Made by a program: the position numbers and the translations under genes. Positions 18,904 through 27,931 of a DNA stretch of 64,000 bases are shown piece after piece; positions within the stretch are counted from its first letter, which is position 1; each line of letters opens with the position of its first letter. This stretch comes from Verrucomicrobiota bacterium (GTDB taxonomy: Bacteria; Verrucomicrobiota; Verrucomicrobiia; Limisphaerales; JADJPG01). Location of the stretch: contig JADJPG010000012.1 of NCBI GenBank assembly GCA_016713365.1, forward strand, positions 39,319 through 103,318. The letters are read 5' to 3'. The notes under the pieces were generated by a model, which made no database searches, had not been told where the DNA came from, and was given only the letters and a program-made list of their open reading frames with translations.

Positions 18904-20299
18904 CCAGGCGCGACACGAGATCTTGTGCCTCGGCCATCTCGCGCTTCAATCGTTCGATCGTTTCCTCGCGCGACTTCACCTCCGACGGACTGGCGATCCC
19001 GCGCTCGCCATGCTTCACGCCGTCGAAGACCGACTTGACGCGGAAATATTCCTCCTGCGGAATCGGGTCGAACTTGTGCGAGTGACAACGTGCGCAATTC
19101 ACCGTGAGCCCGAGGAACGTCTGCCCGACCGTGCCAACCAAATCCTCCATCTCCTCCTCGCGCGTGATGGCCCGCTGCGTTTGGTTCGCCTGCGAATTTC
19201 CAGCTTCATCCCACGGACCGCACACCAGCAGGCTCGCACCCACCATCCCGTCGCTCGTCACCGGTTCCAGCACATCACCCGCGACCTGCTCCTTCATGAA
19301 GCGGTCGTACGGCTTGTCGGCGTTGAAACTCCGCACCACGTAATCGCGGTAATGCCACGCGTTATCACGCAGTCGATCGTATTCGAAACCCTGGCTTTCC
19401 GTGTAGCGCACCGTGTCCAGCCAGTGCCGCGCCCAACGTTCACCGTAATGCGGCGACGCCAGCAAGCGGTCCACCAACTCCTCGTAAGCCCGCGACGATT
19501 TGTTCACCACAAACGCATCGATTTCGTCGGGAGATGGCGGCAAGCCCGTCAGATCAAAACTCAACCGCCGAATCAGCGTCACCCGATTCGCCGCGCGCGA
19601 CATCGCCAGACCGTTGGTGGCTAACCGTGCGGTGATGAAGGCGTCGATGGGGGAAGTAACCAGTGGATCAGTATTCGGTGAGCCAGTGGCGCGCTTCGCC
19701 GGCTTCAGTGCGCTTTCATGCTTCGCTAACTGATTATTGATGACTGATTCACTGACCACTGACGCAGGCACCGGCTGCAACGACCAATGCTCGCTTCGCG
19801 TCCGCGCGGATTTGCCGTCATCCGGCCACGCGGCGCCCTGATCAATCCACGCACGCAACAGACCGATCTGCGCCGGCGTGAGGCGGTCGCCCTTCGGCGG
19901 CATCACCTTGTCCGGGTCCGTTCCCGCCACCAGTTGAATGAGATGACTCTCCGCGCTCTTGCCCGCGACGAAGGCCGGACCGGAGTCGCCCCCCTTCAAG
20001 GCAGTCGCACGAATGTCCACCCGCCAGCCGCCCTTTTGCTTCTCCGGACCGTGGCAGCTAGCGCAATGCTTCGAGAGCATCGGCTGAACATCGCGCGCGA
20101 AATCCACTGGTACGACCGCAGCGGGAGGCAAGGGCGCGGGCGATGAATTACCAACGGAGGCCTTTTCCGCTGCCACCGACGATGCAGTGGCAACCACGCT
20201 GAGAACAAAAACGGCGAGCGTGTTCCGGGAAATTAGGAAACGACGACGCGTTGCGGCGAAGGCTGCTTCGGCTCGACCGATGTTTGCATAGAAATCCAT
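18890..20299 (-). CDS. PSD1 cytochrome protein, operon A, N-terminal part
   Basis: Opens with a basic, hydrophobic signal (RRRFLISRNTLAVFVLSVV, residues 18-36) and a PSCyt1 c-type haem motif CASCH (79-83) in the usual context HCASCHGPEKQKGG. After a low-similarity linker comes PSCyt2/DUF1549 (SPIDAFITARL, LSFDLTGLPPSPDEIDAF, HYGERWARHWLD, a second CARCH in VNCARCHSHKFDP). I chose the ATG at 20299 because the signal sits just behind it; TTG at 20374 and GTG at 20371 would add a poor N-terminus. No clear Shine-Dalgarno sequence is visible. The frame stops at 18890 by frameshift and the gene continues in the previous entry. The family is thought to be periplasmic and redox-linked; no member here has a known substrate. 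Confidence 0.87.
   Translation of the reverse strand: MDFYANIGRAEAAFAATRRRFLISRNTLAVFVLSVVATASSVAAEKASVGNSSPAPLPPAAVVPVDFARDVQPMLSKHCASCHGPEKQKGGWRVDIRATALKGGDSGPAFVAGKSAESHLIQLVAGTDPDKVMPPKGDRLTPAQIGLLRAWIDQGAAWPDDGKSARTRSEHWSLQPVPASVVSESVINNQLAKHESALKPAKRATGSPNTDPLVTSPIDAFITARLATNGLAMSRAANRVTLIRRLSFDLTGLPPSPDEIDAFVVNKSSRAYEELVDRLLASPHYGERWARHWLDTVRYTESQGFEYDRLRDNAWHYRDYVVRSFNADKPYDRFMKEQVAGDVLEPVTSDGMVGASLLVCGPWDEAGNSQANQTQRAITREEEMEDLVGTVGQTFLGLTVNCARCHSHKFDPIPQEEYFRVKSVFDGVKHGERGIASPSEVKSREETIERLKREMAEAQDLVSRLEADS
19654..19763. repeat. ATCAGT-rich inverted-repeat insert inside PSD1
   Basis: Left end AAGTAACCAGTGGATCAGTA, right end (reverse strand) GTCAGTGGTCAGTGAATCAG, imperfectly inverted relative to each other around a GC-rich middle. 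It encodes the variable linker between PSCyt1 and PSCyt2 and stays in frame. A similar ATCAGT-type inverted pair lies in the third PSD1 gene (58907-58967). That these are one mobile family is inference. Confidence 0.4.
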
Positions 20300-20466
20300 T
20301 GCGATGTGTCGTAGCGGCGAACTGATGGGCTTATTGACGAACAGGATCCTCCAATCGCAGAAAAAATTCACCAACTTCTTTACAGCGCGCCCGCCGGACC
20401 AACATGGGATACAAACTGATTGCCGAAGCCAAAGGCGTTCGATAGCTTCCGAACCGCTGCCAGAGT

Positions 20467-20543
20467 GCGCGCGTAGCTCAATTGGATAGAGCGTCGGCCT
20501 CCGAAGCCGAAGGTTGTGGGTTCAACCCCCGCCGCGCGCACCA
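20467..20543 (+). tRNA. tRNA-Arg (anticodon CCG)
   Basis: Complete cloverleaf with encoded CCA. Acceptor GCGCGCG pairs with CGCGCGC; the D arm is GCTC...GAGC. The anticodon stem TCGGC/GCCGA holds loop CTCCGAA, with CCG as anticodon (reads CGG). The T arm is GTGGG-TTCAACC-CCCGC. It stands alone between two divergent genes; no integrase or repeated attachment site was seen at its 3' end. Confidence 0.97.
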
Positions 20544-20616
20544 TCTAAATTCCAACTCCTGAGTAAAAACGCCGCATACATACGATCTGCCTGTACAACT
20601 TGACCACTAATCGCAC

Positions 20617-20653
20617 CAAACAAAAACCCCGCCTGACGTTAGCCAAGCGGGGT
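20617..20653 (-). terminator. Rho-independent terminator of the VPDGG-CTERM gene
   Basis: On the - strand a stem ACCCCGC / GCGGGGT encloses a 14-base loop and is followed by TTTTTGTTT. It begins 18 bases after the stop codon of the gene ending at 20671. Confidence 0.82.
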
Positions 20654-20670
20654 GTGAATTGTGCGTGAAC

Positions 20671-21279
20671 TTAGATCTTCCGGCGCAGCAGGCCCAAACC
20701 GCCTAAGGCCATACCCAACATCGCGAACGTCATACCGCCATCCGGCACACGCTGGGACTGCTCTGTCCTGACCCCGGTGAAGACGAACATGTGATCGTTG
20801 AAATCACGGTCGCTGCTGCTGAAAGGCACGATGTCTTCAAAGCCAACCAGTATCCCGTTCGGAATACCATAGGTACCGGCGGTAAAGATCGACGCCTGCG
20901 CGTGTTCCTGCCCGTCCGAGTTCATCGTCGGATCGGAGAACACCGAGTATGAGTAAGGGCTGCTGACGGACGGACCATCGCCGCCACCCGTGGCAACTCG
21001 AAGCTCAAAGACCAAGACGTCTCCGATGTTCGCGTTGCCGAGGAAGAACGAGGTTCCCGGAGCAGTCATGTGATTTTGAAGGCCGTAGTTGCCTTGGGAG
21101 ACGTTTTGCACCATCAAGCCGAGGTCACTGCCGTAGCCGGCAGATTGGCCGTAGAAGTAGGCGGTGATGGGGCCGGTGCCCGTGGCGGTGAACGTCAGGG
21201 CTGAGGCCGACGATGCGCCAAGCAGTGCAGCAAAGGCCCCGGCAGCAACCAAGCCCAATCTATTTTTTGTCTTTATCAT
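20671..21279 (-). CDS. DUF4114 protein with PEP-CTERM-like (VPDGG) sorting signal
   Basis: 202 residues from the ATG at 21279, which places a signal peptide right at the start (MIKTKNRLGLVAAGAFAALL); an upstream extension to 21375 lacks sense. The middle matches DUF4114 in the segment GFEDIVPFSSSDRDFNDHMF, an acidic calcium-style pattern. The tail has the three-part sorting signal: VPDGG (178-182), a hydrophobic helix, and RRKI. Such proteins are cut and anchored by an exosortase, which is not coded in this window. They are usually cell-surface or exopolysaccharide-linked. Weak Shine-Dalgarno CGGAA. Own terminator downstream. Confidence 0.9.
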   Translation of the reverse strand: MIKTKNRLGLVAAGAFAALLGASSASALTFTATGTGPITAYFYGQSAGYGSDLGLMVQNVSQGNYGLQNHMTAPGTSFFLGNANIGDVLVFELRVATGGGDGPSVSSPYSYSVFSDPTMNSDGQEHAQASIFTAGTYGIPNGILVGFEDIVPFSSSDRDFNDHMFVFTGVRTEQSQRVPDGGMTFAMLGMALGGLGLLRRKI

Positions 21280-21581
21280 GTGTAGTTCCGATTTTTGTCT
21301 TTCGTCGTCCACTCGATAAGCGTCATCCATTTCCAGCAATGTGTGGATTTCCTCAACGTAGCACCGGACGGCCAATGACAGCGCCGGGAAAGCGTATGCG
21401 GAACCACCTCCATTTCCCTCCGTGTTTCCCCGATGACAGAGGCCTGTTTATTCCAGCGGTTATCCTCGCGACGCTCCGATGGTTCACAGGGGGCTCGCAA
21501 TCTGCGTCCTTCCACCGGGGATGGATTTTTCAACTCAACCTCGACCAACGCGACCGGGTCGTGCTTACCTGTCACCGCTTT

Positions 21582-21809
21582 ATGGCAAAAGAATCCAAAC
21601 GTTACTGGCTCACCTTCGACGCGAAGACGGTCCGCCGTCCCATCATTCATGAGATGAGCCGCAAGTTCGATCTCGTGTTCGACATCCGCAGCGCCAACGT
21701 CACGCCCGAGATGGGATTGATGGCTCTCGAATTGACAGGTGAGTCGCAAGACATCGACAACGCCCGCAAGTGGCTCGTCAAACAGGGCATTCAGGTGAAC
21801 CCAATCTGA
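21582..21809 (+). CDS. Stand-alone NIL-domain protein
   Basis: 75 residues; the whole protein is one NIL-like ferredoxin-fold domain (MAKESKRYWLTFDAKTVRRP ... FDIRSANVTPEMGLMALELTG). NIL domains are best known as the methionine-sensing tail of MetN transport ATPases and also occur with ferredoxins. I chose the ATG at 21582 because residues before it are in a region overlapping the neighbour's promoter and look non-coding. It is followed after 22 bases by an aminotransferase gene on the same strand, so the two probably form an operon; a link to methionine is possible but inferred. Confidence 0.75.
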   Translation: MAKESKRYWLTFDAKTVRRPIIHEMSRKFDLVFDIRSANVTPEMGLMALELTGESQDIDNARKWLVKQGIQVNPI

Positions 21810-21831
21810 GCCGTCGAATCCTGCCCGGCCC

Positions 21832-23007
21832 ATGCCGCCAACCGCCTCCCGTCTTCAAGTCTTCACCGAGTCCGTCATTCGCGGAATGTCGCGACTCGCC
21901 AGTCGCCACGGCGCAATCAATCTCGCGCAAGGATTCCCGGACTTCGATCCGCCGGAGGAATTGCTCGTCGCCCTCGAACGCGCCACGCGCGGGCCGCATC
22001 ACCAATACGCCGTCACCTGGGGCGCGCCGCGTTTCCGCGAGGCGCTCGCGCGCAAGATTACGCGGTTCAGCAGCGTGCCCATTCATCCGGACGAACATCT
22101 CGTCGTCACCTGCGGCAGCACCGAGGCCATGATGGTGGCGATGATGACGGCGTGTAATCCCGGCGACAAAGTCATCGTCTTCTCGCCCTTCTACGAGAAC
22201 TACGCGGCCGACGCGATTCTCTCCGGCGCGCAACCGATCTACGTGCCGCTGCGTCCGCCGGACTTTGATTTCTGCCTCGATGAACTGACTCGTGCCTTTG
22301 AGCAAAAGCCCAAGGCGATCGTTGTCTGCAATCCCTCGAACCCGACCGGCAAGGTCTTTTCACGCGACGAGCTGATGCAGATTCTGCGACTCGCGGAACA
22401 GCACGATGCCTTCGTGATCACCGACGAGCCGTACGAACATATCGTGTTCGAGCCGCGCCAGCACGAATACTTCGCCGCGCTGCCGGGTGCCTTCGAGCGA
22501 ACCATCACCTGCAACTCGCTCTCCAAGACCTACTCGATCACCGGCTGGCGTCTTGGCTACGTGCAGGCCGCGCCACAAGTCATCGCACAGGCGCGCAAGG
22601 TGCATGATTTTCTCACCGTCGGCGCCGCCGCGCCGCTTCAGGAAGCTGCAGTCGCTGGGCTGGAACTGCCGGACAGTTACTACGCCGGGCTGCGCGAGCT
22701 CTACACGCGCAAGCGCGACGTGTTCCTTCCCTATCTGCGCGAGACCGGACTGCCGTTCACCGAACCGCAGGGCGCGTACTACGTGATGCTGGATGTGTCA
22801 TCGCTTGGTTTCGCCCGCGACCACGACGCCGCTGAATGGCTGGTGCGCGAGATCGGTGTGGCGGGTGTGCCCGGCTCCAGTTTCTTCCGCGAACCCGAGC
22901 ATCGCTACGTCCGCTTCCATTTCGCCAAACGCGAGGAGACGCTCCGGGCTGCCGGCGAGAAGCTGGTGCGCCTTCGCGAAGTCGCCGCGAGCCGGAAGCG
23001 CGGCTGA
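21832..23007 (+). CDS. PLP-dependent class I/II aminotransferase
   Basis: 391 residues, the normal length for fold-type I aminotransferases of the kynurenine/methionine/aspartate group. Visible: LAQGFPDFDPPEEL near the N-terminus, HHQYAVTWGAPRFREALA, CNPSNPTGKVFSRDEL, ITDEPYEHIVFE (Asp and Tyr contacting PLP), the Schiff-base lysine at 232 in NSLSKTYSITGWRLGY, and the substrate-carboxylate Arg in HRYVRFHFAK. The LAQGFPDF and Y-E-H-I pattern is closest to the YbdL/kynurenine aminotransferase type, which acts on methionine and similar amino acids. The adjacent NIL protein fits that reading, but substrate cannot be fixed from sequence. Confidence 0.88.
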   Translation: MPPTASRLQVFTESVIRGMSRLASRHGAINLAQGFPDFDPPEELLVALERATRGPHHQYAVTWGAPRFREALARKITRFSSVPIHPDEHLVVTCGSTEAMMVAMMTACNPGDKVIVFSPFYENYAADAILSGAQPIYVPLRPPDFDFCLDELTRAFEQKPKAIVVCNPSNPTGKVFSRDELMQILRLAEQHDAFVITDEPYEHIVFEPRQHEYFAALPGAFERTITCNSLSKTYSITGWRLGYVQAAPQVIAQARKVHDFLTVGAAAPLQEAAVAGLELPDSYYAGLRELYTRKRDVFLPYLRETGLPFTEPQGAYYVMLDVSSLGFARDHDAAEWLVREIGVAGVPGSSFFREPEHRYVRFHFAKREETLRAAGEKLVRLREVAASRKRG

Positions 23008-23362
23008 ATCCCCGGTTTCACCCACCTTTTCTCCCGATCGGCGTAGGCCATTTGTAATAGTGCGGCCTGAAAATCGTTACTGCATTCCAGCAGGCTTTCG
23101 GGCATAAACATCTCAGCCACGGATCGGGAATGAAGTTCCGTTCACGGACGACCCAGCAGCCTTCAAACTTTAGCTCCGACAGACACAAACCGACTTTTAG
23201 CGCATGACTGGTTTCCGGGCAGACACCACTCCATCTATTTTTGGCTACTCCGCCGATGAATCGGCAAGGGGCTGTCCTTCCGCCTGAACTCGCGCCATCT
23301 CCCAGCCGCAGCAAAATCAGTCTTTCACAACTGTTCAACCGAACAACATTCCACGCGATTCT
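23008..23362. other. 355-bp intergenic region, nothing recognised
   Basis: Short open frames exist on both strands (for example 23018-23338 on -) but none has a start signal, a recognisable domain or gene-like composition. No hairpin with a T run stood out. It presumably holds the promoter of the protease gene. Confidence 0.5.
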
Positions 23363-26300
23363 ATGTCATTCGAACTTCGAACCGGAACATCCACCCGCTT
23401 CGCCTCGGCGGGAGCGATCGCAATATGCCGTCTCTGCGTCACCGCCGCTCACGCTGTAATAACCCCCGCAGCCGATCGTGCGTTCAGCACGAACGTGGCC
23501 GGGGAGAACATCATCGTCCAAATGCGGAACGAGGCGGGCAATCCGCTGCTGACTCCCGTCGTGTATTTGGGAAACTCCGATCCGAACGCGGCGTTTGGCT
23601 CTTGGACGGGCACGCTCATTTCATCGAACTGGATTCTCACCTGCGCGCACACGCTCCAGGGAACCGACGGTCAAGGCGCGGGCATCAACGTCGCCAACCT
23701 CGAATGGTACTCGGCAGGCATCCCATACGAAGTGGTCGGACACGAGATGATTGCGGAGTTTATCGTGCATCCCAACTGGCGGAGCAACGAATACTCCGCG
23801 GGATTCGACATTGCACTCATGCGACTCGCACATCCCATCACCAACGCTTATGCCTACCCGCGGCTCGCTTGGACACCTTTTCAGGCACCAACGCCGATTG
23901 TATTCGCAGGTTACGGCATGACCGGCGATGGCGACACGGGCCAGACCACGTCACCGCCGTTTCCCACGCTTCAGACCGGCATCAACACCTTGGATGGCTA
24001 CGGGGGATCCCTGCTCCGCAATGGCTACAACCAGGCGAACCTAGAGCACCAGCACCGCAGCCTGAACATCGCGTTGATGGACTTCGACAAACTCGAACGG
24101 CGCGAGTTTCCGTGCAACGCCTTCGAGACTGTTGCCTTGGCAGACTTCAGCAGCATGGGCGCGGAGAACACCAACAGCAGTCGCGTCTTCGATCCTTGCG
24201 CCGCAAATGGACAGACGACGGTGCCGGGCGTTTTCGCCACGGACTACAACGATTTCCTGCCCGCCAGTGGTGACAGCGGCGGACCGGCATTCGCCTGGAA
24301 CTACGCGCCGTTTCCACCCGCCAATGGCTACTATCTGAACGGCGCACTGACCGTGGTCGGGGTTGGCTCATCGGTCGCCTATGGTAACGCCAACTTCAAA
24401 TCGCGCTACGGCGACGTCGCGACTTACACGCTCGTGGAACCGTATCTGAGTTGGATCTACGACGAAGCCGAAGAAGTGGGCGATCGAGATTCTGACGGCG
24501 ACGGTGCCTCCGATCGCGAGGAACATGCTCGCCACACCGATCCCTACGATGCGGCGTCCAAGCCGGGCGGATTCCTCCGCGTGCCCAGCTCGCTCGAATG
24601 GATTTACGACTACACCGTTGTCCCAGCCTTCGACGCGGCGGTTCAGGACTTCGAAGTCCTCTCCGTCACCGAACAACCCGATGGCCGAAGCGAAGTTCGT
24701 TTTACCCTCAGCGCGTTCAATCCCTCGTTCATCACCTACCGCGAACCGTCGGCAACCATCGAATCGGTCCCGGAAGGGTTCAGCCTCAAAACTGATTTCA
24801 ACGACCGCCTGCTTCGCTTCGCCAGTGACCTGACCCCGCAGGCAACCATTCAAACGGAGAACACGGCAGTGGTGATCGTCGACGCGCCCGCTTCCACTGC
24901 AGCCGATGAATTTCTCGCCAGCGCCGCCTCGTTCACCATCGCGATCGAGGGCAACGAACATCCCGAGTTTGGCACGAACGTACTCGTGATTGATTCCTCG
25001 TTCGTGAACAGCCGTATTCGGATCGATGGCTTCGGATACTGGATCAGCAACAGCCCACCGCACATTCACTCCGTGCGGCCCGGCTGGCTCGCGATTCCCG
25101 GACACGATTTGCCGACGAATGTGATTACTTATCTGCCACCGTTCCTTCCCGCGTTTGAAGTCGTGCAAATTCAGACCAACACCACCGGCGAGATCGGTCT
25201 GAAGCCCGGCACAAACGATTTGAACTGGTTGAGGTGGCTGCGCAACGCGAGCTTCAGCCAGAAGTCCATCGGCCTCGGCGACTCTGCGCAACCACGGGAG
25301 ATCGGCTCACACCTGCCGCCAACCCAGGTGCTGACCAACGACTCGGGCGATGCCGTCGACATTCCGGAAAACTCGCCGCCATTCGACGGATTGTTCAACA
25401 ACTTCGAAGTCGACACGGGCGTTTCGATGAACGCCTCGGTCGGCCTTGGCAAGCTGGACGCGGATGTAGACGTGAAGATCCGCGACTCGAAGCCTTCGCT
25501 CCGACTCAAGCTCATGGCACACCCGCAATGGACAGCCACGCTTCGTGCGAACGCCACCGCGACATTCCCTCGCACCGAGCACGAGATCTTCGACGGCGTT
25601 CTTCCGCCAGGGGAGCCGTTTCGGATTCCGGTAGGTCCGTTCGAAGTCTCCCTGAGCCTGCGTGGGCGCATGTATCACGGCGCACAAGGTCACGCGAAAG
25701 CCGGCACCGAAATCACCTTGAGCCAACAGTCAGACTTCACGGCCACCTACGTAATCGACGGCGAGCAGAGTGATTTTGATTACACATGGGATCCGCAGCC
25801 GCTCGATCTCACTTCGCCGCAGCTCAACCTCACCGCCGCGATGGGCGCGAGGCTCTTCGCCGGAGTGGAACTGGGCGCGAATGTGGGGTTGTCGAGCGCG
25901 AAGATTCCCATCGGCTCCGCCGAAGCCGGCGCGTATCTGGAGCCCTACGCCCGCGTGGAGGTACATCCTCTCACCGGCCCGAGTTGGGCGCTCTACGCGG
26001 GTGTGGGAGCCGGCGCCTACGCCAAGGCGCGCCTGCTCCTGTTTCCCGTCCTGGACAAACAGTATCCGATTCTAATTGAGGAGAAGCTGGTTCAAGGATC
26101 GTCGATCGCCGCAGCGGGGACTCTGTCCGCCGCGAGCGGCTCGCCCGGAACGAACGCTGCGAACGTGATCGGTACCGACAGCCGTTGGTCGAAGTTCTGG
26201 CCCGACATTCGTTCCGTCGGCATCGGTTACACCGATCGCACCAGTCTCGGCATGGTGCTCAACGAGTCCGGCAACGCCGTGGTCGGCGCGGTCGGTCCAC

Positions 26301-27793
26301 AGGGAACCCCGTGGGTCTCGGAACTGGACCGTCACGGCAACAGTCTCTGGCAAAAGGTTTACACCGGCAATGGCATGGGCTTCTTCAACAGCATCACCCG
26401 CATTCCGGGCGACGGGTATTTGATGGCGACCTCGGGCGACCTCGTCCTCACCCGGCTCAGCGATTCCGGCGAGGTTCGCTGGTGTCGTCGCTACTCGTTT
26501 CCGACCATTGTTCCCAACCGCTTCGCCATCGACGCGCGACGCGATACGAACGGTCAGACCCGCATCTACATCACCGGCAACCTAACCTCCGCAGCCTACG
26601 GCTGGACCGCGCTGGGTCTCAGCCTGGACGACGCTGGTTCCGTACTCTGGGCGCGCAGCCTCGGCACAGAAGGGACGACGGCGGGCATCGCCGTTCACGC
26701 GACCCTCGATGGCGGCGTGCTCGTGGCTGGCAAGTGCGACGCTGACCTGCTGCGGTGCAACGACACCGCCAATCCCATCTGCAACGACACCTCCCATAAT
26801 GGCTTCGTCACCAAACTTGATGCCAATGGCAACGCAATCTGGGGAACGATTTGTCCAGCAAACGTGCTCTACGATGTCGTGGAGACACCGGAAGGAGGCG
26901 CGCTCGCCGTCGGCGCAACACTCACGACCGTCTACGATCCCTATCGGGGCTGCTCGGCACACAAGTTCAAAGCCGATGGATCGCTCGACTGGCAGATGAC
27001 CTACGCCGTCGACCTGGCCCGCAGCCAGGTCCCCCCGACCGCCTTTCCGCTGGGCGACACGGATCTCGATGAAGCACGAACCATCACCGTCACGACCGGC
27101 GGTTACCTGCTCGGGGGATTCACCGGCGCCGACTCCGGACGTTATGACAAGAGCGGCGCGTGGTTGATACGCGTCCGCGAGAACGGCGAACCGCTCTGGT
27201 ATTCGATGTGGGACGGACCCGAGCTCGAACACACGGCGCAAGTCGTCGACCGGGGCGACTCATTCCTCATGCTCGGCATTAGCGGATCATTCCTGCCGAT
27301 GGGCACAGGTGGTACGAACGCTCTGTGGCTCAGCGCGCTGCCGCATTCGGGACAGCTGCAGTTCAAGCCGTCGACCGGGGTGACCACCGACTATCGTCAC
27401 CCGTTGCTGGATGGCTTCAGCGGCATCGGAATCATTGGCACGGTCTTCGCCAGCACCGCGACTTCACTTACCCCCACCTTGATTCCGCTCACCGTCAACA
27501 CCTCGACTCTGAACATCGCCGCAAATGATACTTGGGCACCCGCCACGGAACTCGTCCAGACGCTCCACGACCCGGCCCCGGGACAATCAGGCCTCGCGAC
27601 CGACACCAGTGGAACCAACGTCGTCATTCGCTGGCCCGTCCTCGGCACTAGCGCAAGCGGCGTTGAAGCCGCAGACCGCGTCACCGGACCGTGGGACTCG
27701 ATTACCAACGTCATTCGTCGCAGCGGAGATTCCTGGCAGGTCATCGAGCCTCGCAACCGCCCCGAGCGTTACTACCGATTGAGAATACAATAG
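23363..27793 (+). CDS. Trypsin-like serine protease fused to a C-terminal beta-propeller
   Basis: 1476 residues in one intact frame. The N-terminal trypsin fold (about 47-365) keeps the triad: His96 in LTCAHT, Asp149 in GFDIALM, Ser305 in ASGDSGGPAF. It is followed by an acidic calcium-type repeat (DRDSDGDGASDREEHARHTD, about 372) and a long beta-rich middle (about 400-920) I do not recognise. Then come propeller-like repeats (about 930-1390) with phrases such as VSELDRHGNSLWQKVYTG, TRLSDSGEVRWCRRY and TKLDANGNAIWGT. The end (W...PERYYRLRIQ) resembles the FYRV module of the CotH proteins. The N-terminus is only weakly signal-like (FASAGAIAICRLCVTAAHA). Likely secreted. This arrangement is unusual for a trypsin-family enzyme. 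Confidence 0.85.
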   Translation: MSFELRTGTSTRFASAGAIAICRLCVTAAHAVITPAADRAFSTNVAGENIIVQMRNEAGNPLLTPVVYLGNSDPNAAFGSWTGTLISSNWILTCAHTLQGTDGQGAGINVANLEWYSAGIPYEVVGHEMIAEFIVHPNWRSNEYSAGFDIALMRLAHPITNAYAYPRLAWTPFQAPTPIVFAGYGMTGDGDTGQTTSPPFPTLQTGINTLDGYGGSLLRNGYNQANLEHQHRSLNIALMDFDKLERREFPCNAFETVALADFSSMGAENTNSSRVFDPCAANGQTTVPGVFATDYNDFLPASGDSGGPAFAWNYAPFPPANGYYLNGALTVVGVGSSVAYGNANFKSRYGDVATYTLVEPYLSWIYDEAEEVGDRDSDGDGASDREEHARHTDPYDAASKPGGFLRVPSSLEWIYDYTVVPAFDAAVQDFEVLSVTEQPDGRSEVRFTLSAFNPSFITYREPSATIESVPEGFSLKTDFNDRLLRFASDLTPQATIQTENTAVVIVDAPASTAADEFLASAASFTIAIEGNEHPEFGTNVLVIDSSFVNSRIRIDGFGYWISNSPPHIHSVRPGWLAIPGHDLPTNVITYLPPFLPAFEVVQIQTNTTGEIGLKPGTNDLNWLRWLRNASFSQKSIGLGDSAQPREIGSHLPPTQVLTNDSGDAVDIPENSPPFDGLFNNFEVDTGVSMNASVGLGKLDADVDVKIRDSKPSLRLKLMAHPQWTATLRANATATFPRTEHEIFDGVLPPGEPFRIPVGPFEVSLSLRGRMYHGAQGHAKAGTEITLSQQSDFTATYVIDGEQSDFDYTWDPQPLDLTSPQLNLTAAMGARLFAGVELGANVGLSSAKIPIGSAEAGAYLEPYARVEVHPLTGPSWALYAGVGAGAYAKARLLLFPVLDKQYPILIEEKLVQGSSIAAAGTLSAASGSPGTNAANVIGTDSRWSKFWPDIRSVGIGYTDRTSLGMVLNESGNAVVGAVGPQGTPWVSELDRHGNSLWQKVYTGNGMGFFNSITRIPGDGYLMATSGDLVLTRLSDSGEVRWCRRYSFPTIVPNRFAIDARRDTNGQTRIYITGNLTSAAYGWTALGLSLDDAGSVLWARSLGTEGTTAGIAVHATLDGGVLVAGKCDADLLRCNDTANPICNDTSHNGFVTKLDANGNAIWGTICPANVLYDVVETPEGGALAVGATLTTVYDPYRGCSAHKFKADGSLDWQMTYAVDLARSQVPPTAFPLGDTDLDEARTITVTTGGYLLGGFTGADSGRYDKSGAWLIRVRENGEPLWYSMWDGPELEHTAQVVDRGDSFLMLGISGSFLPMGTGGTNALWLSALPHSGQLQFKPSTGVTTDYRHPLLDGFSGIGIIGTVFASTATSLTPTLIPLTVNTSTLNIAANDTWAPATELVQTLHDPAPGQSGLATDTSGTNVVIRWPVLGTSASGVEAADRVTGPWDSITNVIRRSGDSWQVIEPRNRPERYYRLRIQ

Positions 27794-27931
27794 CCGCCTT
27801 CAATTCATCATTATCTCCTCCCTCTTCATCACACCCCTCGCAAATTGGGGCGGCAGCGAACGCGACACTGTGAATCGATGCATAGGTATTTGTTTGCCAC
27901 TCCACCCATGCACGGCTAATTTGCCCATGCA

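Noticed and set aside
16935..19085. 716-residue open frame on the + strand
   Set aside because: Antisense to PSD1 and starting next to the G tract; Arg-rich shadow without recognisable features.
20467..20543. tRNA-Arg as an integration site of a genomic island
   Set aside because: No integrase, no direct repeat of the tRNA 3' end and no change in gene character on either side.
23018..23338. 106-residue - frame between the aminotransferase and protease genes
   Set aside because: No recognisable sequence, no start signal and atypical composition (many Cys and Trp).
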